From: Trichostrongylus colubriformis
Taxonomy: Eukaryota; Nematoda; Chromadorea; Rhabditida; Trichostrongylidae
Assembly (NCBI GenBank): GCA_963978905.1
Contig: OZ022261.1
Span: 30,687,686 to 30,751,685 of the forward strand
Direction: 5' to 3'
DNA: 64,000 nucleotides
In this document: positions 46,801 through 55,796 of the stretch, in pieces
Numbering within the stretch: position 1 is the first letter of the stretch
Layout of the letters: every line of letters begins with the position of its first letter
The notes under the pieces: model-generated
The model's database searches: none
Told to the model about the DNA's origin: nothing
What the model saw: the letters and a program-made list of their open reading frames with translations, nothing else
Made by a program: the position numbers and the translations under genes

Positions 46801-49386
46801 AGATAGAGTGTCGTGAGCTATCTCACTCAGGTTGCCACAATACCAAGCTCCTGTGTCGCAAAATGACGCTGCGTTTTGGCCCTTTCATACTGTTAGTCAA
46901 TCTTTGTTAGGGCAGCGTCTGCGCTTCCAAGTCGCACGACTGGCTGATTGTATACAGTAGCCAATCACAGAAAGTGTGAAAGTCACGTATCGCGCTTTAT
47001 CGCCCATTGGACAAGTGCGTATCATAATAATACACAATAGTTTTGCATATTCGTTATCCCGTTCAGGCAACTGGAAAAACCACGAGAGTCGATACGCGAC
47101 TTTGTGATACGGCAAAATGTGAACGAAGCTTTGAGTCGGAAATTTCGGAATCGATCATCGTCATTGCCACGATTGGAGACCGCGGATCTTAATGAGCTAC
47201 AGTACCGATCTCCGCCGAGAGGCCTCGATTATCAGGTGCCTTTTTTAACATGATGACATTCAGAAAACCGTATTTGTCCTAGTAAATGCATACTGTTCAG
47301 ATGGACCAAATGTGTAATATGGCTATTGGAAGTCTGGACAATCTTAATGTTTGCATTGACTCACCCAATAAAAACACGCTGCGGAGGCGCCGTTTACCAG
47401 TAGCACCACTTCTTGGCTCTTTGTCTAGAATTCCCGGTTCTCAAGCCAACGACCTCGAACTTGCCTGCCACTCATCACGGCTGATAGCAAGGTAAGTTCA
47501 AGTTTTGTATTGGTCGAAGGACAGTAAATGCACGTAACAATGAGTTCGATTGTCCAATAGGTTCGAACTTCCTCCTCATATAACCTTGGCATCGATATTT
47601 GTTTTGGTCGTTCTGTTATGCTACCAAGGTTATCAGGTGGAACCATTTACTGCTATCTGACGTCAAAGTAGCTGTGTACTATGATGGCGAAAGCTATGCT
47701 GGAGACACAATCTACGTTTACTGGAAGGAGAGCATTCACTGAATCGTCATTGGTGGGAAGCATTTGCGAAGCGTTTTCGCCACGCCCCCCCCCCCCCCCC
47801 TTGCCAACGTACTATGGGGCGGAACGACACACCCACAGCACTTCCCCACCAGTTATGCACATGCGATCCTTGAGGTCACAGTGACGTATTCCCCTTTGTA
47901 TAGTAGCTTTGCTACTCGTTCCTCAGGTTTCTCGCGATGAGGTCTTTATGAAAAAAGTCACTGGGAAACCCTAGAGCTGGATTTCAAAGCCAGCTGAACC
48001 TCTCTTATCTCAGACGATCCAGAGATCAGGCTGAACTGCAACGATACTCTAGAAGATCGGCAAGTATTGGCCCACATTGTGAAGTTTTGGAATATGGCAC
48101 CAGGTAAGGCTTCACTCCAGCTTTCTTGTTATTACTGCTGCATACTTTACCTGACGAATATGTTATGTACCGCGTCATTAAGGCGGGAAATACCTCCAGT
48201 TCGTGCTGTACTTGTGGCACTGGATCAGTGTGGATTCCGAACGGTAGTAGTAGAGAAGACACAGCCTGGACCTTTCGGTTTTTACATTGCCACTGGAGTT
48301 ATGAATGGACAGCGTGGTAAGCACCCGTCTCTCAAATAAACTGGTCACTTTTAAAATTTTGTGGCTTTGTAGAAACTATTTACTGAGAGCACTTCAACAT
48401 GCTCGTGTTTCTGAAATCGGAAATCGGAGCTCGGATTCAAGTGCAGCAATCAGCAGCAGACTCGTTACATAAGCAACTGCTGCACCCCTGTTGTGAGAAC
48501 GGACTAAAGCCTCTTACAATAGTGAAACCCAGAGATTAGCATACCGATTCCAGAGTTGACCTCATTCGAAAAACTGGTCACACATGACGTCATCGGCTTT
48601 AACGCGATGATGAGATGGCCTGAAATTTGAAAGGGGATGAAGAATAAGATTGTTGGAATATTAATGTATCAAAGGCGGATGTTGGGCAGTAATCGGCGGC
48701 GCGCACTCCCACTTGTAGGGTGCATGGATCAAATCCCGTACTGGCCAATGAGCTTTCCATCCCTTCAGGGTAGGCAAACTGGTACAAGACACATCTGGGA
48801 GGATAAAAGCACTGACTTGTACATCGGTTGGCGGCTGCAAGTCGTTGTACATATAGGCTATATCGCATTCACTTGCCACCATTATTCTGAACGGAACTGC
48901 AATGCATGGCGCGTCCCAACAGTATTATTGAACGCCAAAAACATCCTTTTATCCCTTGATTTCTTATAAAAAATATGAGGTTATCGGAAAGGATTTTATG
49001 TGGATTACTGCTCATCAAAGCACATTCCGCCTATAAAGAAGAGCACAGCTAAACTATCGATTGTGGTAGAGCGGAGGTCAGGAAGCGTTTCGTCAACGCC
49101 CCCTTGCACATGGGAGTTGTGACAAAAACTCTGCTTCCGCCCCACCAGACGATTAACATTGAACAAGTAGAATTATTAATAGTTGTAATGCTCTCCTTCA
49201 GGAATCTTTATTTCTCGAGTGTCGATCGCCTCACTGTCGCCAATGTTGAGCGTCGGCGATGAGATTCTTTACGTGGATGATGAGCTCGTTAAAGGACGAA
49301 GTTTGGAGACTGTGCAAGCGTTGATCGCCGGCAAAACGAAAGTGGTGATCGTTCTACTTCCAGCCATTGGGAAATACATCTACTAA
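19866..49386 (+). CDS. Gene 1: multi-exon gene for a C-terminal PDZ-domain protein (12 exons)
   Basis: Exons read as 19866-19949, 26869-26968, 28698-28836, 37694-37802, 37885-37993, 40896-41024, 46529-46616, 47067-47235, 47301-47491, 48014-48103, 48183-48316 and 49202-49386. Each is bounded by AG and GT, and the frame is kept across all 11 junctions, giving 508 codons and a TAA stop. The ATG lies 2 bases after a TTTCAG site (19861-19863), which fits a spliced-leader start. The first ~400 residues are low-complexity, rich in Ser, Arg and Pro, with a PPSY motif near residue 242 (a typical WW-domain ligand). Residues ~420-503 form one PDZ domain with a GFYIATG carboxylate-binding loop, then GIFISRV and SVGDEILYVDD, closest by eye to PAR-6-type PDZ domains. 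PDZ proteins usually tether signalling or junctional partners; the specific role is unknown. The donors of exon 1 (GTTTCA) and exon 6 (GTAGTT) are weak and could differ in the real transcript. Confidence 0.72.
19950..26868. other. Intron 1 of gene 1 (6.9 kb)
   Basis: Contains an H-family fragment (24895-25030), a GC-rich stretch at 20880-21320 with a short acidic frame before a GTAGTG (21080-21136) that could be an unassigned exon, and a 167-codon minus-strand frame at 25829-26332 that could not be identified. Confidence 0.45.
24895..25030 (+). repeat. H-family fragment
   Basis: Shares the pattern GGGACCAGC...GGCACTTG...CGCG...GTGACGC...GAGTGTC with 30540-30610 and 46745-46815. Lies in intron 1 of gene 1. 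Confidence 0.35.
27740..27776 (+). other. G-rich tract, G-quadruplex-capable
   Basis: A run of about ten G, then GGG and GGGGG separated by short spacers. In the 1.7 kb intron of gene 1, about 950 bases upstream of exon 3. Confidence 0.5.
29892..29911 (-). repeat. Recurrent motif CGCACCCTCTGCATCACTGA
   Basis: Complement of the 20-mer found at 51540-51559; the same motif with one change lies at 8541-8559. The wider context (AGTGATGCAGAGGGTGCGAAAG...ACATCTT) also resembles 728-765. Part of a dispersed repeat family of unknown type. Confidence 0.45.
30480..30612 (+). repeat. H-family fragment
   Basis: GGACCAGCAAGGGACTTGCTG, GACGCGATTCGCATGGCGCG and TAGAGTGTGATTAG match 46748-46815 and, more loosely, 24940-25020. 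Intronic to gene 1. Confidence 0.4.
31350..31520 (+). repeat. D-related repeat fragment
   Basis: Degenerate relative of the D 3' half (CCGCCCC, CCACTTCCGTACTACCAAGCA, CCAAGCTCCCC). Lies in the fourth large intron of gene 1. Confidence 0.4.
32303..32371. ncRNA. Hairpin with a 26-bp stem, small-RNA precursor-like or foldback repeat
   Basis: Arms 32303-32328 and 32346-32371 pair over 26 positions with one G.U wobble and a 17-base loop (starts CAGATGGAAATGGCTG). Size and shape fit a precursor of about 70 bases. It lies in the 8.9 kb intron of gene 1, on its sense strand. Perfect pairing is more typical of a young foldback element than of a conserved microRNA, so expression evidence is needed. 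Confidence 0.4.
33236..33273. repeat. Short perfect hairpin (11-bp arms)
   Basis: TGTAAACTTCC at 33236-33246 and GGAAGTTTACA at 33263-33273 with a 16-base loop. Intronic to gene 1; no T run follows, so not a pol III terminator. Confidence 0.5.
33420..33640 (-). repeat. E-family dispersed repeat, minus-strand copy
   Basis: On the minus strand the order of the family is recovered (GGATGGGTGGCGCGC..., TAAAAGCACTG, GATTCACCTGCCACCACGA, TCTGAATGGAATGG). Confidence 0.45.
35100..35400 (+). repeat. D-related repeat fragment
   Basis: Blocks AAGGGCGCGCCTCTGAGCTT and GATACTAAGCACCTCGACTT match the D family; the middle is diverged. Intronic to gene 1. Confidence 0.45.
35872..36043. repeat. F-family palindromic repeat, copy 1
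   Basis: GGCCGCGTTCATACTTCGC at one end and GCGAAGTATAAACGCG at the other form an inverted repeat around a GC-rich core that contains GGAGGTGCACAGATGGCGCA. Foldback-type element of about 170 bp with no frame of its own. Confidence 0.6.
36603..36944. other. Open frames on both strands inside an intron of gene 1
   Basis: The + frame from 36603 (contains GFHIAISSKKYFGTFIKLEL) and a minus frame of 70 residues over 36612-36824 are both ordinary in composition. The last third of the + frame runs into an F-family palindromic repeat (36835-36990). It is likely a decayed mobile-element or gene fragment; no family recognised. Confidence 0.22.
36835..36990. repeat. F-family palindromic repeat, copy 2
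   Basis: Shares GGCAGAGTGGCACGTGGAGA and the ends GGCCATGTTCATACTC / GTATATTATAAACGCGCC with the other copies. About 790 bases from copy 1 in the same intron. Confidence 0.55.
38740..40174. repeat. A-family repeat, copy 3, split by a B insertion
   Basis: The left 80 bases (CAAAGGAATCGTCTACG...GGTCCGCATGC) and the right 355 bases (TCACGCGAAAAG...GGACGAATCCTTTG) together make one A element. The intervening 1 kb is B copy 2. Confidence 0.7.
38821..39819. mobile_element. B-family repeat, copy 2, inserted in an A element
   Basis: Ends ACAAGGGAAG and CTTCTTGT match copy 1. The flanks 38740-38820 and 39820-40174 are the two parts of one A-family repeat, so this copy inserted into it. TA lies next to the left end and TA overlaps the right end, suggesting a TA target. 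It has a tRNA-like segment at about 38990-39060. Confidence 0.65.
40240..40805 (+). repeat. D-family dispersed repeat, copy 2
   Basis: Partner of 17635-18172. Lies 90 bases upstream of exon 6 of gene 1. Shares the closing GCCTTTAAA block and the CATCTCGACTTTCATAT block with shorter relatives near 31350, 35280 and 14520. Confidence 0.65.
42122..42245 (+). repeat. G-family repeat, half copy
   Basis: GGTCGAATTTTCGCTTC, CAGCGCCGTCAGTACGAGCC and TTCCGCTCAAGACCCAGTGG match the left half of 59940-60211. It sits immediately inside the left inverted arm of the 41.5-46.5 kb structure. Confidence 0.5.
42826..43262 (-). pseudogene. Decayed CR1-like LINE: C-terminal reverse-transcriptase tail
   Basis: On the minus strand a frame-shifted sequence contains MAYKTYVVPL, FHPMKRKDFSASEKEQNNFT, KYLGLTTLELGRKIFDVCMV and a closing SSGTFNQF, in the order seen at the C-terminus of CR1/jockey-type reverse transcriptases. 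At least two frame changes and a premature stop are present. 5' truncation is typical for LINE copies. Confidence 0.65.
43556..43735. repeat. AT-rich degenerate array of ATTACA/TTACATTA units
   Basis: ATTACA, TTACATTA and TTACAGT(G/A)AT units recur about every 20-25 bases for 180 bp. Likely a decayed minisatellite within the 41.5-46.5 kb block. Confidence 0.55.
43850..44800 (-). pseudogene. Minus-strand coding remnants, coiled-coil rich, possibly retroelement gag-like
   Basis: Minus-strand pieces show coding-like charge patterns: MMRQIRMEDDIKFTKDM with a following repeat of (Q/K)EIE units near 44530-44630, RIGRLEQIAMKLLRR near 44400, and RKSIKETLDSRVRRQRKALR near 43900. Stops and frame changes separate them. 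Not identified; the antisense orientation to the gypsy pol fragment argues for a separate element. Confidence 0.35.
44851..45615 (+). pseudogene. Decayed Ty3/gypsy-type pol fragment (integrase zinc finger and core)
   Basis: The frame from 45016 encodes an H-H-C-C integrase zinc finger (LHNNHYGWNRM, then ACEICAAF). After a frameshift near 45310 the core follows with VDFAEIIDG and VIVDAKSKRPEV, then a motif where the second catalytic Asp of the usual DNG is Gly (VVGNGLQF), and an abnormal PYRQTNEID in place of the usual PYHPQTNG. In-frame stops occur near 45430 and 45468. Retroelement integrases of this type insert element DNA; this copy is inactive. No LTRs were identified beside it. Confidence 0.75.
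46715..46820 (+). repeat. H-family fragment
   Basis: GGGACCAGCAAGGCAACTGA, GGCGACGCGATTCAAGTGGC and AGATAGAGTGTCGTGA. Lies in the 450-base intron between exons 7 and 8 of gene 1. Confidence 0.4.
48183..49386 (+). CDS. PDZ-encoding exons 11 and 12 of gene 1
   Basis: Exon 11 (48183-48316) carries the first PDZ strand and the carboxylate-binding loop (PFGFYIATG). Exon 12 (49202-49386) carries GIFISRV, the SVGDEILYVDD strand-turn typical of PDZ domains, a helix (RSLETVQALI) and a last strand (KVVIVLLP). Together they make about 85 residues, the normal size of a PDZ domain. The intron is 885 bases. Exon 11 uses a weak ATTAAG 3' site. The reading frame stops at 49384-49386, five residues after the final strand, and no AATAAA follows before the next exon-like segment at 49475. 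The domain call is secure; the exact protein end is less so. Confidence 0.8.
48695..48955 (+). repeat. E-family dispersed repeat, copy 2
   Basis: GCGCGCACTCCCACTTG at the left and CGCCAAAAACATCCTTTTATCC at the right, with the same internal order as copies 1 and 3. Lies in the intron that splits the PDZ domain. Confidence 0.55.
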
Positions 49387-49474
49387 ACATAGTGACTACA
49401 TCACCAACGAGTCTAAATCTGCGATTTATTTAATGTGGCGAGAGAATGTGTGCTTCCTTAAATTCACTTCATAG

Positions 49475-49649
49475 AAAATATTGCTACAGAGGTGAGGTCC
49501 ATCACACCTATCAGGATCACACAGCTGATCCCATTCGGCGTATCAAGTACCCTGCCGCTCACATCGACAAAGATCCATTGAGGGAAGACTCCATATCCTG
49601 TGACTCCCTGCTGGAGGCTAACGAATTCTCCACGAACCAGAAGCTTAGA
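49475..49649 (+). CDS. Exon-like segment downstream of the PDZ stop
   Basis: CTTCATAG at 49474 and a consensus GTGAGT donor at 49650 bound 58 codons of clearly coding-like sequence (contains CYRGEVHHTYQDHTADP and DKDPLREDSISCDSLLEANE). It needs two leftover bases on entry. The PDZ exon 12 stops 89 bases upstream and cannot feed it, but exons 9 and 10 of gene 1 both end with AG and would join it in frame. It could therefore be an alternative 3' part of gene 1 that skips the PDZ exons, or belong to a separate downstream gene (an in-frame ATG lies at 49446). Function not recognised. Confidence 0.45.
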
Positions 49650-50069
49650 GTGAGTATAACATGAATATTCATAACACAACCAAAATAACCGAAAAGCGCA
49701 GCAGAAAACTGTGCCAGCCGCTGCTTTCAAATTTCACGCACAGACGGAAATCATTCTTTGTGCTCGTCTACTCCCACTCCAAGTGGTATTCGCCAGGAGT
49801 CTACCGCAGCTAAGATTAGGCTGAGACAGCCGTTACGCCCGCCTGTGCTCTTGCCGACCGGTTGGGGATACAGATCAGGGGTACGGGGTCCCATGTCCTT
49901 TTTGCCCTGTAATGTACCACCATAGGCAGGCCATAAGGGAAATGCAAGGCTGAAAAACTATAGATGGGGTTTGCAGGCCTACTATCGGCTTTTAGTTTTG
50001 ATAAAGGTAATAGCGCATTTGCGAGGCCGGGGACTAGATTAGAATACGGCTCTCGCTGTATCCAATTGC

Positions 50070-50520
50070 TTAAAAGACACCAGGATGAGTAAATTTGACA
50101 GATTGTGGAATATGAGTAGGGGTGCGGGGTGTTCAGCAATGTAGCAGTAGACAAAGAACGAAATAAAACGGCGAAAAACCCGAGAGGTTAGAAACCGAAA
50201 ACCCTCCTTCCGTCCCGCCCCCCTCTGCGTCCCTAACCGGGGGTGCTGCAGAAGAGCGAAGAGGCTAAATCAGTCGGCCGCGAAGGTTGTCCGCTTTCGT
50301 CGACAACTCTCCCCGTTGATGAACCGCAGAACGACACGCTGTGTTGCGAGATAGTGATAAGATCCCAAGCCGCGCTTTTTTGATGCCAGTTTCGCCACAC
50401 AAGACCTCTTGTGAAATGGAAGATTTGTTTACGGAGGGCATGTATTCACAGTCCTCACTTTTTCCTCACTCCTCCCGGTGCCTTTAAACATTGCGTTCAT
50501 GAAATTTGGGATTAGCTAGC
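50070..50520 (-). repeat. D-related repeat, inverted copy
   Basis: Minus-strand relative of 15380-15760; blocks TTTGACAGATTGTGGAATATG and AAGCCGCGCTTTTT match the complement. Ends with the GCCTTTAAA-type tail near 50484. Confidence 0.55.
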
Positions 50521-52073
50521 TCCCTAACCACTCGTCTGAGCGCCATCTGTTCAAAACTTATCAACGATGGCTCTACAGGGGAAGGGTCGCAGTTTCGCTC
50601 TGCGATACTGATCCTAATCGGTTACACAGAATTGCTGGACTTTGAACACGCCTGAATGATGGACCTCATCTTTCAGAAGTCGTGTAGGAATAATATCACC
50701 AGATTGTCGAGTTTTCGTTATTTCACATACGCTCAACAATTATACTGTTTTATCATATATGTATGGTATTTCAATTTAGTCAACTGAGATGATGATAGCC
50801 TTATCCTTGTCGTTTCTTTAGCGTAGAGCTCACAGTCGTTCGGAATAACGGTTGTACCCATACTTCACTTCTATTGCCGGTACCTGACACTATTCGATAT
50901 TCAGTTGTCATTACAGTGATAAATATTATTTCAATCGTGAACTTTTTTATGAAAACATTCGAAGAGTAGCATGAAGTCGGTGAAATTTCACGGGTTTTCT
51001 GTAGTTTGACCTCGTATGTGAAGTGATTCAAGGCCTCCATACTCACGTGACCAAACAAATTGAGACATAGCAGTAGACTTCTTTTCACATCAGAAACTTC
51101 ATCTACACTTACGCACATTTGAGGTTCAGTTGGGGATGCTTAGCGTTTCTCGAAAGTCTGCTGCGAACCGGTGCAACTGAAGAATGTGTTACGGATAATT
51201 TTGGCCTGTAAAGGATTGTGAAATAGAAATGCTATGTAATGGGTGTCTTCCTATCATGCCAACGAGGTCGTCAGGTGGACGAACCAGACGATCTGGTCAA
51301 AACGTCAGACCGGCAATTAAATTTCACCTAACAACCTCGTTGTCATGACACAAAAAGTTTCAAACTAACATCGATGCCGTAGTAGTTTCACGGAGAGAGA
51401 AGTTGGAATCTGTTAAGAAACGTACCGCTATGTAATGAAATTATGGTATGTTGCGCTATGTAGTCAAAAAATAATAAATAACAATAGTTAATAAATAGGC
51501 CCTTCTTTTTACTGCGATTCCTTATCGAGGACGTCCTTTCGCACCCTCTGCATCACTGACTGGAGTGATCGGAAGGTGAGACAGCGAAGCCAATGTTACC
51601 GCCTCTCCTCCCTCTCTCCCTCCCCCGCCTCCTCAGGTTAAACTTCGGCAGCTCGCCCATAACTCTCTTTCGACACGGATTTTGACACATCATCTCTTTA
51701 AAGGCTTACTCCAGATTATTGGGGTATTGCAGCTTCCTTTGTGGTCCGATAGTTCGACCCACAGCCACGTAGGCTGTACCTTTGCCAAAGCGTGAGTCTG
51801 ACTTTTGGAGCGTGCAGAGCCAAAGAGGCGAGCGCGACTCCTCCATGTATCCTGGTCTGCCCATTCCAGACGTGATCACTGGCACGATGACAACGGTGGC
51901 AATAGCGTGGCAAATGGGCCTGCGATTTATTCGATAAGAACGCGGTAATTTCGTACAAAGCCACATGCCTGGAGGTCTCATTTTTGCCACTGTCGTGGGC
52001 TCTTTTTAATTTTCCTTTGTAGCCGTTAGTCCTCAGCATCTTCTATTTCATAATTCAGCGCTTTCACCTACTG

Positions 52074-52165
52074 AAAGGGATCGTACCGGAAAATTGAGTT
52101 TCTCTATTATCCATATACTTACGTTGTATTTACCTAAGAAGGACACTATGTAAGGACTCGCTCGC
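52074..52165 (+). repeat. A-family repeat, truncated copy
   Basis: Only the left arm is recognisable (AAAGGGATCGTACCGGAAAA, then ATCCATATACTTACGTTGTA and TACCTAAGAAGG). The GC-rich centre and right arm are missing. Confidence 0.55.
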
Positions 52166-52400
52166 GAAATTTTGGTAGTCTTGGCTTACGATTGGCCATG
52201 GAAAAATGCATGCATCATTTTGAACCGTTGTCTCTCTTGACTTAAACTTGTAGGGCTACCCTTCAGTAATCCATGGCTAGCAACATCCCTCCAGAACTAT
52301 CATTATATTCCTAATTAACTGCAACGTATTTCCTAGAAGGTCTGAGGCATCTTGTGCCACCACCCAGGAATCATATCTTAATGGCTTGACAAATTAGTAG

Positions 52401-52623
52401 GAATAGCGCGCCTTCTGAAAATCGTATTTGGGCTTTATATGTAGCTGAAACAGCAGTTTTTTCTTCAAAGCAATACCTACATAATTTGAAAAATTGTGCT
52501 GAAAAATCAGGGCGAAGTAGCCGAAGTGAAAAACGGCGGAAACTTCTGGTCCGACCTACTATTGAGAAACAGATGGTTCATGCTCTCACTAGTGTTATGG
52601 AGAAGAGGGCCTACAGAAAAAAG
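52401..52623 (+). CDS. Exon-like segment, basic, function unknown
   Basis: After TTAGTAG a frame of about 74 codons stays open to an AAAAAG|GTTGAA donor. It contains ENRIWALYVAETAVFSSKQY and a basic stretch (RSSRSEKRRKLLVRP) followed by a predicted helix. It has no ATG at its start, so it would be an internal exon. It ends in phase 0 and could join 57312. A second frame is also open over part of the segment, which lowers certainty. Confidence 0.35.
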
Positions 52624-52931
52624 GTTGAACGTTGAGTCTCTAAGGCACCTTTGAAGCGAGTTTTGCTACGTACATACATTGAGAGTAGAGTTAGCTCTCA
52701 ACAACAATCAAAGTTTCTGACAACAAAGCAGGTTGGGAGCAGGGGTGAAGGACTCCTTGAGTAAGGGGACTATATTCAAGAAGAAAATACCTTGAAAAAT
52801 TCTCAAATCAAGTGTCTACTGTTTTTAGTGACTTGGTTGTTGATCATGGAGAGGACCAAGTGGATCTAGTGGTTCCTAGAAAGATCGCCGATTGATGCGA
52901 TGGAGGGATAAACGACCCACTCAGAACTGTC

Positions 52932-52962
52932 GGGAGGGGGCGGGGGGTGGGGGGTGGTGGGG
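52932..52962 (+). other. G-quadruplex-forming tract
   Basis: GGGAGGGGGCGGGGGGTGGG and further G runs give at least four G3+ tracts separated by single bases. Lies between exon-like segments at 52401 and 57312. Confidence 0.6.
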
Positions 52963-55796
52963 ACATGACATAGGTTCAGAGAATAGAAGGTCACAGCTCT
53001 AAGAAAATTTCCTTGTTGCAATTTTTAGCCCTGTTGGGGCCCGTATGTTAGTTTAATTTTCCAAGCTCCGGGTAAGCTCCGATATTTGCCCAATTACTGT
53101 GATAAAGGTGCATAATATTGATAGATGCTGAGGTAAACTACTCATTCACACAGTTCTTAATTCCCTCTCAGGGTCATATAAAACGTTCCTTTTCTCCAGA
53201 CCCATTATAGTATTCGTAGGAGCAGTAACAAGAGCATCGGATGATCTCCAAAAGTCATTGGTATCAGCCTGCACTACCACACGACGTAGTGCTGTTAGCC
53301 CTGCGAAAACGGCAGTCTTTCTTCTTGCAAGCGAACGCCTGTGATCACAGCCTGAGAAGGGCTTGTGGTAAAACTACGGTATTGGCTTGGAAGGGAAGTA
53401 TTCAAATGCCCCAAATCTCTCAATGAAAATAGAACGTATGGCACAATCTGAATGAGTTGAACAACGTCCTCATTTCATATGTATTTGAAGAAATACCTAT
53501 GAACGATTTTCCTTTTTGGCCAGCTTAATGTTCTGATGTACTCGGTTCACTTTTCCAAAATCTGGGGTTTTTAAAAGGATGAAACATTTAGTTTTGTGGG
53601 TATTGCTGTGTCTTGAAACCTCAGCCAGTCTAATTGTATGAAAAACGATGTGAAACACAAAATTTCATTTTAAAAGACTCAAAAATTCTACGAAATATTG
53701 CGAAAGAAATTCGCGCGTCTAAAGAATCAGGCAAAACGAAAGAAATTTCATTTTGCTTCACTCTCGTTCACATCACGGGAATGATATCGGTTCAACTCCT
53801 ATAAAATGAGGCCGGCCCAAACAGGCACTGAACATGAATTCGGTACCACAACGCCTGTATGGGTGGACCACTCGTCACTGTACCATCTTCGCATTTTAAT
53901 TAGGCTTATTTTAGAACGACCATTTCATGGTCAATGAGTGAGTCAACCTGTACTACTCTCCATTTCACAAAAGTTCTAATGGATTGGTAATTAACAAAAT
54001 CGAAAGGTGGTCGATAATCGCATCATATTAATGTCAACAGCGCCTTTAGCATGAGCTGGTGCTCAAACTGCACTTGAGTAACACTTCAAAAAGAAAACTG
54101 GGCAACCATTAGGATACTTTGAACCTCAAGTCAGTATCCCTTAATTTTTTCTAATTTGCTCAGCAAAGTGAGCGCACATCATCGAAATATTGTATTTTGA
54201 AGCATTATTAGTTCCGAATACCAATCAATAAATGAAACAAATAATCATAAAGGCAGGGTTTTGATGAGTTTTAAGTACAAGTGTCTTTCCTAATTGTTTT
54301 TTGGAAACCAGAAAAAAATCCTGTACAACCGTCGTGGTAAGTGGCATTGGAGCATGCTAGGCAGCTCGAATCGAATGCCCGCTACGCGGGTGGTCGCGTG
54401 CGTATTCCGGTTGCTGACCGCTCGGCACATTCCTCTTTGCTTCCGAGACGCATTCAGACCTCACTGACTGGTATCCCCTAGAGTGGTTTGATTATGTTTA
54501 CCTTATCTCAGAAATGCTTCGTAGTTGTTTGAGACCAGGCTGCAAGCGCAAACTGCAGAAATTCCGACTTTTCAATGCTTTTTGAGAGCTCTTTTTACTG
54601 CAATACCTTTAAAACGCTGGACTAGTTGCTGATTATGGAATATCTCGAAGGCTAGTTATCACATTGCACTTGGGGCACATTTTGAACCACAGCTGCTTAT
54701 GGATGGTGGTTAACTGGAAGTAAGTTTTTCTGTGCGTTCCGCTCTTTCCAGCCTGTCCGGTCTCATTGATCATCGTTCATTGTTCGAACATTTAAAGACA
54801 GCTGTAACGGGAATATAAACGAATCGATACACTAGCAAATCAGAATTAGTCTGTGTATAGGGTCATCTGCTTCGATTTCGTCAATCAAACCACCCTTAAA
54901 GAAGAGAACCAAGGCCTCAGTGCCTATTTCCGCTTGTAGGACCGGCCTTTGAAGCTGTATGAACAAAAACAAATGGAAAACTGATGCTTAACCCTGTTCC
55001 GAATTAATACAGGGATCAAAAAGTACAAGTGGCTCCTCTGGATTGTTAAAATAATGTCCAACAGATCAAAGAATCAGATCAATATCCCGGAAACCTCGTC
55101 CAGCCTATAATTTCTGCTAACACAAGTGCCATACTATTTTCGTTGTTTTTGAATCTTTCCCCTTTGAATCTTTCCTGGAATTTTTCACAGATGGTGGGGG
55201 AACTTTTCTTACGTTCACATTTACATTTATTACTGTGTCGGGATCGCTGATGTGCTTACATTGTGAAATTGTTTTCCCCCTGAGGACTTTGATTCAGCTC
55301 ACTTTGTCGTGAAAATGTGAAGTTATATTTTATCCATGTATATGAGAATTTATAATCTTCTCGTTATTTTGTGCTATTGTAGTGAACTATGATGAGAACT
55401 TGGAATCGGTCTTGTAACTGATTGCCTGATGTTTATAGGTTGCCCCCCCCCCTGCGTCGTATCTGAAAAAAATACACAATCTCAAAAACCTCAAACCTCC
55501 CAGAGGGCAAAGGTCCTCGGCTCATTGGTAACTGCCACTGTTTACACGTGGCTTATACTACGAATCAACTTCTTTGATTCCAGCTAGCGTTCGCATCCTG
55601 AGACTTTCAAAATGGAGTTAAGGGTAATTGGAGCTGTTTATGTGCAGTCCTTTGATCATTCGATAAATCTTCATTAGGTTCCCAATATTAACATAAGGAA
55701 GGATAATATTGTATTTTCTGTATTTCTGAAAAATTTTTTAAGCATGCACCTCAATCTGGTCAAAGTATGCCCATTTTCAATCCCCCCTCCTCACCC

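Noticed and set aside
47784..47800. Poly-C run as a regulatory tract
   Set aside because: A plain homopolymer in an intron of gene 1, not next to a splice site; likely simple-sequence noise.
50801..51118. 106-codon minus-strand frame
   Set aside because: Contains donor-like GTAAGT and GTGAGT within the frame, so it might hide an exon, but no acceptor or partner was found.
51706..52039. Two overlapping minus-strand frames of about 95 and 107 codons with Cys/His residues
   Set aside because: Could not decide a frame or recognise a zinc-binding family; the Cys/His spacing fits no known motif. Left unannotated.
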